NCBI GenBank assembly: GCA_947177445.1
Contig: CAMWUL010000003.1
Location: 1 to 64,000, forward strand
Source of the DNA: an uncultured Lachnospiraceae bacterium
GTDB lineage: Bacteria; Bacillota; Clostridia; Lachnospirales; Lachnospiraceae
Direction: 5' to 3'
DNA length: 64,000 nt
The translations under genes and the position numbers were made by a program. Shown here piece by piece: positions 1-9,052 of this stretch. Each line of letters opens with the position of its first letter. Positions within the stretch are counted from its first letter, which is position 1. The notes beneath the pieces are model-generated. The model was not told where the DNA came from. It saw only the letters and a list, made by a program, of their open reading frames with translations, and ran no database searches.

Positions 1-709
1 AGCGCGCCACGCCGATACGCTGCCTCTGGCCGCCGGAGAACTCATGGGGATAACGGGAGGCATGCTCCCGGACCAGTCCCACCAGCTCCAGCATTTCATA
101 GACCTTTTCGTCGATGACCTTCTTATCCCGCTCCCCCTGGATGACCAGACCCTCGGAAATAATCTCCTGAACAGTCATTCGCGGATCCAGAGAAGCTATT
201 GGATCCTGAAAGATCATCTGGATCTGCGTGACCAGCCGGGTCTTCTTTGCCTTTCTCAGCTCATTCTTATATTGGGATTCCAGCCGGTTTTTCTCTTCCC
301 CCGCCGCCGCTGCGATTTTGGGTTCGTATTCTTTTTTCAGCTCCTCCATGCGCCTGACGGCATATTCTTTGTCACAATTCTTCTGATCATTTCGGGCGGC
401 CTTGATCAGGGCCTTCAGCTCCGTTACGCGGGCTGGGTCCTTCGCCGTTTTCAGCTCGTCCTTATAGGACTGGATGCCTGCGGCAATGCGCATGCCCTTG
501 AAGTAAATGTTGCCGGAGGTGATATTATACAGCTTGATGATGGATCGTCCGGTGGTGGTCTTGCCGCAGCCGGACTCACCTACCAAACCGAAGACCTCTC
601 CCTTGCGAATATCAAAGCTGACATCATCCACAGCCTTTGTCACAAAATTACCGGCCTTGAAATACTGGCAGAGGTGTTCCACCCTCAGCAGGGGTTCCTG
701 TTTATTCAT
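1..709 (-). CDS. Oligopeptide ABC transporter ATPase, OppF-like (partial)
   Basis: This is the second ATPase subunit of the peptide importer operon, and it would hydrolyse ATP at the cytoplasmic face. The gene starts at 709 (ATGAATAAA) and runs off the left edge after 236 codons, so Walker B and the C-terminal substrate-family region are outside the window. Visible motifs are Walker A GESGCGKT (44-51), the Q-loop FQDPIASLDP (about 167-176) and the signature FSGGQRQR (224-231). Between Walker A and the Q-loop there is an extra charged segment of about 80 residues (about 75-158), rich in Lys and Glu and probably a helical hairpin. Ordinary OppF/DppF proteins lack it. The start overlaps the end of the upstream OppD gene by 8 nt, implying translational coupling. 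Family assignment is firm; the substrate is not known. Confidence 0.93.
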   Translation of the reverse strand, partial: MNKQEPLLRVEHLCQYFKAGNFVTKAVDDVSFDIRKGEVFGLVGESGCGKTTTGRSIIKLYNITSGNIYFKGMRIAAGIQSYKDELKTAKDPARVTELKALIKAARNDQKNCDKEYAVRRMEELKKEYEPKIAAAAGEEKNRLESQYKNELRKAKKTRLVTQIQMIFQDPIASLDPRMTVQEIISEGLVIQGERDKKVIDEKVYEMLELVGLVREHASRYPHEFSGGQRQRIGVAR

Positions 710-2855
710 TTTCGGCCTCCCTTCTCTGGTTCATCCTGGCGATACGGTCCATGACTGCCTTGGGCGGATCCACCTTGGGCGCATCCGGATGCAACAGCCA
801 GGTAGCGGCATAGTGCGTGTCGCTGATCCGAAACATGGGCGGCTGCCGTTCAAAGTCAATCTGCATGGCATACTGGTTTCTGGCGGCAAACGCATCCCCC
901 TTGGGCGGATAGATCATGTTGGGCGGCGTGCCGGGAATAGCGGTCAGCTTCTCATTGGTATCCAGATCGGGCATGGAGGAAAGCAGCGCCCAGGTATAAG
1001 GATGGGCTGCATGATAAAAAATATCCTCACTGGTGCCATATTCTACGATCTTTCCGGCATACATGACAGCCACTCGGTCCGCCATGTTGGCAACCACGCC
1101 CAGATCATGGGTAATGAAAATGACGGAAAGATGACGCTCCATCTTCAGCTTGCTGATAAGCTCCAGGATCTGAGACTGGATCGTTACATCCAAAGCCGTA
1201 GTGGGCTCATCGCAGATAAGGATGTCCGGATTGGCCGCCAGAGCGATGGCGATGACGATACGCTGGCGCATACCGCCGGAAAACTCAAAGGGATACTGCC
1301 GGAACCGCTTATGCGGCTCGGAGATTCCCACCTCCTCCATCAGGCGAATGGCACGGTGCCTGGCAATCCGGGGCGTCACCCGGTCAACGATGCCGGAAGC
1401 GTTCTCCATCAGGTAATCGATGGAAGCGATGGTTTCGGAATGGTAATCCCGGCTGCCTGCGTCGTCCAGCATCTTCTGATAATGCGCTATCAGCCGGTCA
1501 AGGATATGCGTCAGGTTTGTCTTGATCAGCTCCAGATCGGTAACGGCGGCATCCGCCAGCTCCCAATCGGGCTTCCCGCCCTTAGCTACAATAGCGTCAT
1601 ATTTACGCTTCTCCCGCTCATACTTTCGCAGAATCCCCACATTGACTTTGACGCCGCGAAAATATTTATCCAGCTCGCTCTTTACGCTGGGCGAAAAAGT
1701 ATAGACCAGACTGTCTCTGCTGACGGCGAGAGGATCAATGGTTCCTTTCACCGTCTCGCTCAGCTTCTTCCAGGTATCCATACACTGTTTTTTATCCAGC
1801 TTCTCCGCGGCATAAACCGCCCGGGCGGCCTCCAGCTCGGAAACCGCTGCGCGCATACGGACATAGCACTGGTCCGCAGAATAGGTCAGGGCCCGCTCGG
1901 CGTCGGAGAGGAAATTCGTCATAAAATCTTTCTCCAGGTAATCCAGCAGAAAATCATTCAGTTTCTCCAGCGGCAGATCCGGCAGCGGCTTCTCGGAGAA
2001 GGTCACGTAATAGCCCATGCGGAAGAAATTTGGCTTTGGCTTCTTGACGCCTTCCGCCATAATATCCCGCAGCCGGTAAAGATTTTCAAGCACAGCCTGA
2101 TAATCCTTCTTCCGGAAATTTCCTTCCAGAGAGGAGGCGTTCTGCAAAACTTCCGCCTTATACGGATCCGGATTCACCACATATTTGTTCAGGGATTCCC
2201 GGCTGCAGCGGGCGATGTCCCTGATGCGGTCCGCCGCACCCTTTGCCACGGTATTCTTTTCCAATTCAAAAGCAATGATGCCGATATCGTCCAGAGCCTC
2301 CGACGCGCCCTCATGGGCAATGTTGTAGGCGGACTCCAGCTCGGTGTGCTTTTTTTCGAACTGTTGGAACTTTTTACAGCTGACGGCAGCCCGTCCCCGC
2401 TCCGCGTCATTTGCGGCGCTGGCAGCCATCATGTCCCGCAAATTTTTAAGATAGGCGTTGAAGGAGCGCCTGCTCTCCCGCTGGCGGATCCTGCCCTTGA
2501 GGAGCATGGCCTCCGTGAGCTGTCGGCCGATGCGCACGATGGGGTTCAGGGAGGACATGGGATCCTGGAAGATCATGGCGATCCTGTCGCCGCGGATCTT
2601 ATGGAAATCCTCCTCCGATATCTTCAGCAGGTCCTGGCCGTCATAGATGATTTCGCCGGACTCCACAATGGAGTTTCCCGCAAGGATCCCCAGGATGGCC
2701 TTGCTGGTGACGGACTTGCCGGAGCCGGACTCGCCTACAATCGCCAGGGTCTCACCCTTGGCCAGGTCAAAGTCGATGCCGCGGACTGCCTGCACCTTAC
2801 CGTTGCTGGTCCGGAAAGAAATGCGTAAATCCTGTACATGCAGTTTGTTTTCCAT
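702..2855 (-). CDS. Oligopeptide ABC transporter ATPase, OppD-like, with a large insert
   Basis: This is the ATPase subunit of a peptide/nickel-type ABC importer. Motifs are Walker A GESGSGKS (41-48), Q-loop FQDPMSSLNP (96-105), signature FSGGMRQR (525-532), Walker B ILICDEP (545-551) and the H-loop THD (582-584). The C-terminal region after the H-loop resembles the oligopeptide-transporter extension. At 717 residues it is about twice the usual 320-340. The excess is one block between the Q-loop and the signature (about 120-500), highly charged and predicted helical, with no domain I recognise. All catalytic motifs are intact, so the insert seems tolerated rather than disruptive. The start codon overlaps the stop codon of the OppC gene by one base (TGATG). 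Confidence 0.93.
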   Translation of the reverse strand: MENKLHVQDLRISFRTSNGKVQAVRGIDFDLAKGETLAIVGESGSGKSVTSKAILGILAGNSIVESGEIIYDGQDLLKISEEDFHKIRGDRIAMIFQDPMSSLNPIVRIGRQLTEAMLLKGRIRQRESRRSFNAYLKNLRDMMAASAANDAERGRAAVSCKKFQQFEKKHTELESAYNIAHEGASEALDDIGIIAFELEKNTVAKGAADRIRDIARCSRESLNKYVVNPDPYKAEVLQNASSLEGNFRKKDYQAVLENLYRLRDIMAEGVKKPKPNFFRMGYYVTFSEKPLPDLPLEKLNDFLLDYLEKDFMTNFLSDAERALTYSADQCYVRMRAAVSELEAARAVYAAEKLDKKQCMDTWKKLSETVKGTIDPLAVSRDSLVYTFSPSVKSELDKYFRGVKVNVGILRKYEREKRKYDAIVAKGGKPDWELADAAVTDLELIKTNLTHILDRLIAHYQKMLDDAGSRDYHSETIASIDYLMENASGIVDRVTPRIARHRAIRLMEEVGISEPHKRFRQYPFEFSGGMRQRIVIAIALAANPDILICDEPTTALDVTIQSQILELISKLKMERHLSVIFITHDLGVVANMADRVAVMYAGKIVEYGTSEDIFYHAAHPYTWALLSSMPDLDTNEKLTAIPGTPPNMIYPPKGDAFAARNQYAMQIDFERQPPMFRISDTHYAATWLLHPDAPKVDPPKAVMDRIARMNQRREAENE

Positions 2856-4381
2856 CAGTCGTCCACCCCCCTTGTGGTAGGATTAAATGCATCGCGAAGG
2901 CCGTTGCCGAACAGGTTGAAGCAGATCATCAAAAGTCCCAGGAAGATACTGGGAAAGAGCATGGCGTGAGGCGCCGTAGTGGCAGCGCCGTTGCCCTGAC
3001 TGAGCAGGGTGCCGATGGTAGTACCAGCGTAAGTGGAGAGATCCACGATACCCAGATAGGTCATGGAAGTCTCCGAGTTGATGACACCGGGGATTACCAG
3101 GGCGCAGCTGGTGATGATGGTGCCGATGGCGTTGGGGAAAATATGCTTGAACATCAGCCTCCCGTCGCCGGCGCCCAGAGTGCGCGCCGCCAAGACGAAC
3201 TCCTGCCCTTTAAAGCGGTAGAACTGCTTTCTGGTCAGAGCCGCCATACCGATCCATCCCGTTAAGACGAAGGCAAACAGGAAAGACACCACCACGCCCA
3301 CCTTCTGGGCCAGATGCAGCTGGAACAGGGTGGTCACCACCACAAAGGGTACCCCCGAGAGGATATCGGCGATTCGATCCAGCGTCATATCGATCGCGCC
3401 GCCGTAATAGCCTTGAATGGAGCCGTACACCGCGCCGATGCTTAAGTTGATAACCGATACCAAAACGGCAAAAATCAGAGAGAAACGGGCGCCCAGACCG
3501 ATAGCGGTAAACAGATCGAGTCCCATTACGTTAGTCCCCATCAGATAACTCGGTTCATGGCCGTTGAGATAAATATAGTAGTTATAATACAGGATCCGAC
3601 ACTGAACCGAACCGGCCTTGGCGGTAGAATAGACCCAGTCGCCCGGATCGCCCGCAAGCCGGATGGAGTCATACGGCGCGCCGGCCCGGTCAGAGCGGGT
3701 GGAGTAAGCCGGGATATAGTTGCCCTCTTCGTCCAGAAGGGCCGTGCCGTCGCTGTTCATCTTGTACCAGATGTTGGGGTTATCGCTGATGCCATTGATG
3801 TCCTCCGCATCCACATAGGGGTAGATGACCTGAATGCCGGTCTCGTTCTGCCAGTCCTGCAGCTTCTGGTAGTCCGCGTAGCTGAAGTTACGGTAAATGA
3901 TACCCATGGCGTAATAGGCATTGACCTCAAGGTCGTAGGTATAGCGCTTGATCATCTGGCCGCGCTTCTTTTCCTCGGTCTCGTGGGTGTCCCGGATGCG
4001 GATAATGGGATTCATGCCCGTTTCAATGCCGATGCCCTTCCAGATGGTCATGGCCCTTTCATTCTGACTGTCCATGTTCTTGGCGCCGTTCAGGATCCCG
4101 AACTCAGAGAAAAAGGGGTTGAAGGGCGGATAATTGACATACATGGGGTCTTTATCGTCGGCGGAATATTGGGAGAAGACTGGCACAAAAATGGCATAGA
4201 GCACCAGGAACAGGAGGATCCACGCAGCGATCACCGAAGACTTGTTCTTGCTGAACCGAATCATGGCGTCGGCAAAAAAGCTGCGAGCCTTAGTCTGCAG
4301 CTCTTTGTCGTGGAGCCTCTCATTTTCCTGCACAAAAGCAAACTTCTCGGCAGGAATCCGTTCATTCATCATATCAGTCAT
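2855..4381 (-). CDS. Oligopeptide ABC transporter permease, OppC-like, with a large soluble insert
   Basis: This is an inner permease subunit of the peptide importer. A cytoplasmic N-terminus leads into membrane segment 1 (about 49-70). A soluble stretch of about 205 residues (about 71-275) follows, predicted to face outward, and then the conserved permease core begins around GTNVMGLDL. The EAA loop that contacts the ATPase is visible around LAARTLGAGDGRLMFKHIFP. Ordinary OppC proteins are near 300 residues with a much shorter first external loop; this one is 508. The order OppB-OppC-OppD-OppF and spacing of 1-15 nt mark a single operon. The insert could form part of an enlarged binding-protein docking surface, since the partner binding protein is also oversized, but that is inference. 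Confidence 0.92.
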   Translation of the reverse strand: MTDMMNERIPAEKFAFVQENERLHDKELQTKARSFFADAMIRFSKNKSSVIAAWILLFLVLYAIFVPVFSQYSADDKDPMYVNYPPFNPFFSEFGILNGAKNMDSQNERAMTIWKGIGIETGMNPIIRIRDTHETEEKKRGQMIKRYTYDLEVNAYYAMGIIYRNFSYADYQKLQDWQNETGIQVIYPYVDAEDINGISDNPNIWYKMNSDGTALLDEEGNYIPAYSTRSDRAGAPYDSIRLAGDPGDWVYSTAKAGSVQCRILYYNYYIYLNGHEPSYLMGTNVMGLDLFTAIGLGARFSLIFAVLVSVINLSIGAVYGSIQGYYGGAIDMTLDRIADILSGVPFVVVTTLFQLHLAQKVGVVVSFLFAFVLTGWIGMAALTRKQFYRFKGQEFVLAARTLGAGDGRLMFKHIFPNAIGTIITSCALVIPGVINSETSMTYLGIVDLSTYAGTTIGTLLSQGNGAATTAPHAMLFPSIFLGLLMICFNLFGNGLRDAFNPTTRGVDD

Positions 4382-4395
4382 CGTTTACTCCTCCC

Positions 4396-5349
4396 TTACT
4401 TTTTGGAGCCCATGCGAATGCGCGGGTCAATAAAACCGTAGCTGACGTCCACCACAAGGCTGGCCGCCAGACCGATGGCGGTGTAGAAGCAAGTGGACAG
4501 CATGAAGATATTATAGTCAAGACCGTTGATAGCGTTCAGGGTCAGGCCGCCCACGCCGGGGATGGCGAAGATCCCCTCGATGATGAGGGACCCCCCCAGG
4601 ATACCGATGAACTCACCGAAGATGGCGGGGACAATGACCACAAAGCAGTTGCGCAGGGCGTGGCGCACCGTAGCCTGAGCGCGGGTCAGACCCTTGGTGC
4701 GGGCCAGTAGCATGAACTCGCTGGTCAGCACCTCGGTCAGCTCGGCGCGGGTGGTGCGGGCAAAGCCCGCGATGGTGCCGAAAGAAAGAGCCATCACCGG
4801 CGGAATCAGGGAGCGGAACATCTTCCACGTAAAATAGTTGGTGCCACCGGCCATAAGGAAGGGGAACCACTGGAGCTTAAAGCAGAAAATATACTGAATC
4901 AGAAAAGCGTAGACAAAGCTGGGTACCGAAATAACCACCATGGTCAGGGTAGAGATAGCGTAGTCGATCCATGTGTTCTTCTTCAGGGCCGCAAAAACGC
5001 CCAGTCCGATCCCGATCGGAATGGATCCGATGATGGAATACAAGTTGACGATCATAGAGGCGGGCAGCTTGCTGACAAAAATGTCCCACACGTTCTGACC
5101 GAAGTACAGCTTCTCGCTGAGGCCCCAGTCCCAATTGGTAAAGATATTCTTCAAAAACAGCCAGAACTGCGCCAGATACGGCTCGTTATAACCCAGGGCC
5201 TCCCGCCGCATGAGTACCACAGCGGTATGCGGATCCTCCGGCGGAAGCACCGGCAGGGGGAGCATACGGACAAGAACGAAGCACATCAGGGTGATGATAA
5301 AAAACACCATGACCATATACAGCATTCTCTGGAGAATATATTTGACCAT
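4396..5349 (-). CDS. Oligopeptide ABC transporter permease, OppB-like
   Basis: This is the first permease of the peptide importer, 317 residues and of normal family length. It has the expected N-terminal membrane segment (about 9-30), an external loop, then further membrane segments. The EAA loop is visible around LARTKGLTRAQATVRHALRN, and the C-terminus ends with the family-typical FIDPRIRMG. It is the only subunit of this transporter without an obvious insert. It is preceded by GGAGGATCTTTGA before the ATG and separated from the upstream binding protein gene by about 200 nt of hairpin-rich sequence. Confidence 0.94.
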   Translation of the reverse strand: MVKYILQRMLYMVMVFFIITLMCFVLVRMLPLPVLPPEDPHTAVVLMRREALGYNEPYLAQFWLFLKNIFTNWDWGLSEKLYFGQNVWDIFVSKLPASMIVNLYSIIGSIPIGIGLGVFAALKKNTWIDYAISTLTMVVISVPSFVYAFLIQYIFCFKLQWFPFLMAGGTNYFTWKMFRSLIPPVMALSFGTIAGFARTTRAELTEVLTSEFMLLARTKGLTRAQATVRHALRNCFVVIVPAIFGEFIGILGGSLIIEGIFAIPGVGGLTLNAINGLDYNIFMLSTCFYTAIGLAASLVVDVSYGFIDPRIRMGSKK

Positions 5350-5376
5350 TCAAAGATCCTCCGTTTCTTTTATATT

Positions 5377-5425
5377 GGTTCTCGTATATACCCCGCAGTC
5401 CGGCTGCGAGGTATATACGAGAACC
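5377..5425 (-). other. Large perfect-arm hairpin between binding protein and permease genes
   Basis: The arms GGTTCTCGTATATACC (5377-5392) and GGTATATACGAGAACC (5410-5425) are exact inverted copies. Inside them CGCAG and CTGCG extend the stem after a single mismatch, leaving a 5-nt loop. No T-run follows on the minus strand, so it does not look like a simple terminator. An mRNA-stabilising or processing structure that keeps binding-protein transcript above permease transcript is the likely role. Confidence 0.75.
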
Positions 5426-5435
5426 AGCGTGGAAA

Positions 5436-5508
5436 CAATAGAATACACGCTCCGCGAAAATTCTATTGTCATGAATAACAGCAGGAGGGGCGAAAAGCCG
5501 CCCCCTGC
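5436..5508 (-). other. Two further hairpins after the binding protein gene
   Basis: CAATAGAAT (5436-5444) pairs with ATTCTATTG (5460-5468). Closer to the binding protein stop, GCAGG-A-GGGGC pairs with GCCGCCCCCTGC (5481-5508) around a short AAAA-containing loop. The second is GC-rich but lacks a good T-run on the minus strand, so it may be a weak attenuator or a 3'-end stabiliser. Together with the large hairpin next to it, almost the whole 200-nt gap is structured. Confidence 0.55.
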
Positions 5509-5551
5509 CTTTTAGTCGTTACTTATCGAAAATTTGAGCTCAGGCTCGAAA

Positions 5552-8161
5552 TCAATACTGAAGGGTACCGCCCTGAGAAGCGACGTACTCGGCCCACTCG
5601 GCGTCGTTGTAGTTATACTTCATGTACTGAATGCCGCCGCGGTACATCATGGGGTTGTACTCCTCCACCACATAGTAGACCTGCTGGCTCAACAGGGAGC
5701 CGGAGCCGTTCTGCATGATCGGCACACAGTTGTAGGAAGTAAGCATGAACTTCTCGATTTCGGCCAGGATGTTCAGACGATTTTCCACGCTGGTCTGACC
5801 GTAGCCGAAGTTATACTCCTTGCCGTCCTGGGCAGTCTTCATCTCACCGTTGAGGCAGAGGGCCCAGTCGCGGGCGCTCATGGTGATGTCCGCACCGTCC
5901 AGATTAATTGTCAGGTCGTACTTGCTGGCATCAAACCAATTGCCCCAGTAAGCTCTGCTCGCATCGGTCCAGGTGTCGGTCATGCTGAAGGGATCCAGAG
6001 TGGAGCCAGACCAGCCGGCCATCTGGGTGTCCATCACGCCGTTGCGAAGATTGTCAGACCACTTGTTGCCCACGGGGGCGGAGGGGGTGATCAGAATCTT
6101 ACCCTCAAGACCAGTGCCCTCAGCCGCCTTGTTCAAAGAAGTGTTCAGGTACTCAAAGGTCTTGCGGAAGAAGTCGCTCACCTCGTCGCTCATGGCGTAG
6201 ACCATGGTAATGGTCTGGTCGGACTTGCCGTCGCCGTCATTGTCGGTGATGTAGCCTTTCTCGATGCCCTCTTCATAAGCCTCCTGGAACTTCTCCTTGG
6301 CAGTTTCGGGGTCATAGCCGGTAATGGCGGCTACGGCCTTATCCAGGTCGCCGTCATAGTCGGCCAGATCGATGGAGTAGAAATCCACCAGAGCCTGTTT
6401 CGCCTGAGGCGTGTCACGGTAGTAGGCGCAGGTCTCAGGATCGTAGATATAGGTGTTACCCACGAAGGCATAGCCGCCCTGACGCGCAGGAGAGACGGTG
6501 GCCGCAAAGTTCTCCCGGTCGATGGCTACGGCACAGGCCCGGCGGAAGCTCTCCAGCATCTGCATCTCCAGGTCGGTGGTGTTCTTGTCGAAGTCTGCGG
6601 CGTTCTCGCGTTCCTGGATTACCTTTTCATAGCCGTTGAAGAGCAGCATATAAATAGTCTCTGCGGGAGTGGCATAGTAGTAGTCGGAGGTGCGGTACTG
6701 ATCGAAGTCCTCAGCCTGCAGGCCGTAGGTCATAAGCTGGCCTGCCAGAAACATCTGCTTGTTGGTAGCGGCCTCCTTGACATACTGAATGTCCACATCA
6801 GTGGTCTGGTACATATGGTAGGTATTGCCGTCCTGGGGGTCCACGTAGGTGTAGACATCGCTGTCCCAGCCCCACCAGTTCTCGTTCTTGACAAAGTGCA
6901 TGAGCTTATCCGCCTGGAACTCACTCAGCTTATAGGGGCCGTAGGAAACGGAAGTATCCATGCTGGTGCCGTAGGTGCTGGACCAGACAGAGCCGGAGGC
7001 GCTCTCGGTTTCCTTCAGGTTGGCGTCGTACAGATCGGTCTTGACCAGGTACTGGGTGCTCATGCCGTAGGTCATCAGATAGAAGCCTTCCAGAGCGTTC
7101 GCATAGACAAATGTCAGCTCATTGTCGCCGCTGACGAAGAGGCCCACGTTATCAAAGGAGTAGCCCGCTTCGTAAGCCTTGTCAACGATCAGCAGATAGT
7201 TGGGCAAGTCGGCATCGGTCTCGCCCCAGGCCTCGTTGGTGGTGACTACGCCGGAGAGCAGGGCCAGATTCTCATCGGTACAAGGGGCGACACCATGGCC
7301 ATCGGTAACAGCCAGCAGGTCTTCCCAAGTGTCCATGCCGAAGTACTGATCGCCGTACGCTTCAACATATGTCTTCAGCGAATCGCCACTGGTCCAGCTG
7401 AGATTGTAGTCAACGCCAATGAAAACCAACTTATCTTCATAAGTATACTGGCCCTCATCGTTCTTGGTCATGTCCGCAAGCTGAATGCCAAGGTCGCCGT
7501 TATCATTGAAGCTGTAGCTGCCGGCCAGGGCGTAGTTCTCGGCGTTGACAACGGCGTAGGTGCCACGGTTGTAGTCGCTGGAACGATAATTAAGCAGCTC
7601 CGGGCGCAGGCAGCGTTCCAAGGAGTCCACGAAGTCCTGGGCGGTGATGGGGGTGCCGTCGTCCCACTTCAGTCCATCCCGGAGCTTGACGCTCCATGCA
7701 TAGCCGGAGGTAGCGCTCTCAGGGATGTTGAACTGTGGATGAGAGGCTTTGACCTGCTTGGTGACGTCCACGGGGAAATCGGCCGCCATGGAAGGGACGA
7801 TCACATAGCCATCGAAAGCCTCGCGGCCCTCCAGCGGGTGGATCTCATCATTGAAGAACAGAGTGTACAGACTGTCAGTGGTATAGTCAAAGTATACAGC
7901 GTCGTCTGTGGTCTGGTAGGTGTGCGGGTTCCAGCCGGCCGGCAGGGTGCTGGCAGAGGTATTGTATGTATATGTAGCGTTCTCTGCCACAGGCATCTGA
8001 GGATCCTGTGTGTCTTTGGTTTCTTCGCTGTTGCCGGGCGTGCTTTCGCTGCCGGGCGTACTTCCGCTGCTCTGATTATTGTCAGCGTTGTCCCCGCAGG
8101 CTGCCAGCGACATGGTCATGGCCGCTGCCATTACGAGGGCTAGAAATTTCTTTCCTTTCAT
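5552..8161 (-). CDS. Oversized peptide-type solute-binding lipoprotein
   Basis: This is the extracellular binding protein of the adjacent peptide-type importer (SBP family 5). The N-terminus has a positively charged start, a hydrophobic core and a lipobox LAAC, followed by a Ser/Thr/Gly/Glu-rich linker, so it should be anchored to the outer membrane leaflet. Family signs include the LRDGLKWDDGTPITAQDFVDS region, typical of OppA/DppA proteins, and a late SGSTLDPF segment. At 869 residues it is about 300 longer than usual family members, matching the enlarged partners downstream. The start is supported by AAAGGAGGAG shortly before the ATG. It is the first gene of the operon and probably the most highly expressed, given the hairpins behind it. 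Confidence 0.93.
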   Translation of the reverse strand: MKGKKFLALVMAAAMTMSLAACGDNADNNQSSGSTPGSESTPGNSEETKDTQDPQMPVAENATYTYNTSASTLPAGWNPHTYQTTDDAVYFDYTTDSLYTLFFNDEIHPLEGREAFDGYVIVPSMAADFPVDVTKQVKASHPQFNIPESATSGYAWSVKLRDGLKWDDGTPITAQDFVDSLERCLRPELLNYRSSDYNRGTYAVVNAENYALAGSYSFNDNGDLGIQLADMTKNDEGQYTYEDKLVFIGVDYNLSWTSGDSLKTYVEAYGDQYFGMDTWEDLLAVTDGHGVAPCTDENLALLSGVVTTNEAWGETDADLPNYLLIVDKAYEAGYSFDNVGLFVSGDNELTFVYANALEGFYLMTYGMSTQYLVKTDLYDANLKETESASGSVWSSTYGTSMDTSVSYGPYKLSEFQADKLMHFVKNENWWGWDSDVYTYVDPQDGNTYHMYQTTDVDIQYVKEAATNKQMFLAGQLMTYGLQAEDFDQYRTSDYYYATPAETIYMLLFNGYEKVIQERENAADFDKNTTDLEMQMLESFRRACAVAIDRENFAATVSPARQGGYAFVGNTYIYDPETCAYYRDTPQAKQALVDFYSIDLADYDGDLDKAVAAITGYDPETAKEKFQEAYEEGIEKGYITDNDGDGKSDQTITMVYAMSDEVSDFFRKTFEYLNTSLNKAAEGTGLEGKILITPSAPVGNKWSDNLRNGVMDTQMAGWSGSTLDPFSMTDTWTDASRAYWGNWFDASKYDLTINLDGADITMSARDWALCLNGEMKTAQDGKEYNFGYGQTSVENRLNILAEIEKFMLTSYNCVPIMQNGSGSLLSQQVYYVVEEYNPMMYRGGIQYMKYNYNDAEWAEYVASQGGTLQY

Positions 8162-8355
8162 AATTTCTCCTCCTTTATTTACTCTGCATACTTTGACACT
8201 TTATTGCTTTAAACCGCCAAGCTGTAAAAAAAGAGCTGAATAATGCTTTATCCGCCCTCCTTGAATACTTGTATACAATTAGGCCTGGTATGCAACTGAA
8301 CTAACATAATTCAGTATAAATTACACTTAAATGTAACAGTTCAGCCCTCCCATTC

Positions 8356-9050
8356 ATAAAAGCGGCTGCTTCGCATCCGACGCCGCTTATGCGGCTCAGC
8401 TTTTATTGTCTGTATAATGGGGTTAAAACCCTCGCCTTAAGGCGAAACCTTTAGGTCAACCCCATCCCCCAAGTTTAGGATGATGTAAAACAGAGATACT
8501 AAACTTGAGGTGATAAAAATGGAAAACTACAGGAAATCGTCCCATTGCACATATGATATCAAATACCATCTGGTGTGGATAACAAAGTACAGGAAACCCG
8601 TGATAACAGGACAGATTGCCTTGCGGACGAGGGAGCTGATCCGAATCGTCTGTCAATGCAATGAAGTGGAGATTCTGGCAGGGCATGTGGGGAGTGACCA
8701 TATACATCTGCTGGTGTCGGTGCCGCCCCATTTGTCCGCAAGCAAGCTGGTGCAGTATATAAAGGGAAATACATCAAGCAAGCTGCAGATGGAATATAAA
8801 GAGCTAAACAAGCAGTTCTGGGGACAGCATCTATGGGCGAGAGGGTATTTTGTGGCAAGCAGCGGAAACGTGACGGATGAAATAATCAAAGAGTATATCA
8901 AGAACCAGGATTTACAGGAGCGAAGTAACTCTGACAACTTTGAAATTGGAGAAAAGTAGTATGAAAAACAAGAGTTGGGATGCGCTCCCTTTAGGCTGCT
9001 TCAGCAGCTTACCGAACCTACCGGCTTTAGCCGGTAGTGGTTCAGTTCTA
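8356..9050 (+). mobile_element. IS200/IS605-family insertion sequence (tnpA only)
   Basis: The element holds one Y1 transposase gene flanked by imperfect hairpins, as expected for this family, which has subterminal hairpins instead of terminal inverted repeats. The left structure pairs ATAAAAGC (8356-8363) with GCTTTTAT (8399-8406). A leader structure (ATGGGGTT pairing with AACCCCAT around 8427-8464) precedes the gene, as often seen where transposase translation is repressed. The right hairpin (9014-9043) has arms GAACC-TACCGGC and GCCGGTA-GTGGTTC. Exact ends cannot be fixed without an empty site. The 8162-8355 stretch to its left carries only the upstream region of the binding protein gene; I see no clear promoter there. 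Confidence 0.85.
8519..8959 (+). CDS. tnpA: IS200/IS605 transposase TnpA (Y1 HUH family)
   Basis: This is a single-strand-specific transposase that cuts and rejoins element ends through a 5'-phosphotyrosine. At 146 residues it is the normal family length. The HUH metal site is HIH (His61, His63) in DHIHLLVS, and the probable nucleophile is Tyr126 in EIIKEYIKNQ, both at the spacing expected for Y1 transposases. The ATG at 8519 is preferred over the in-frame GTG at 8510 because GAGGTGA lies 7 nt before it. No tnpB accompanies it. The protein looks intact, so the element may still be mobile. Confidence 0.93.
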   Translation: MENYRKSSHCTYDIKYHLVWITKYRKPVITGQIALRTRELIRIVCQCNEVEILAGHVGSDHIHLLVSVPPHLSASKLVQYIKGNTSSKLQMEYKELNKQFWGQHLWARGYFVASSGNVTDEIIKEYIKNQDLQERSNSDNFEIGEK

Positions 9051-9052
9051 TT

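Noticed and set aside
507..2828. 773-codon open frame antisense to the OppD gene
   Set aside because: It arises from codon bias on the opposite strand; the OppD motifs are unambiguous and no start signal supports the plus-strand frame.
5534..8143. Very long open frame antisense to the solute-binding protein gene
   Set aside because: It mirrors the binding protein frame, lacks a ribosome binding site and reads as low-complexity Val/Gly/His protein. The minus-strand gene has a lipobox and family motifs.
8162..8355. Riboswitch or attenuator upstream of the peptide-binding protein gene
   Set aside because: No conserved riboswitch core or terminator was recognised; the stretch is AT-rich with only short inverted repeats.
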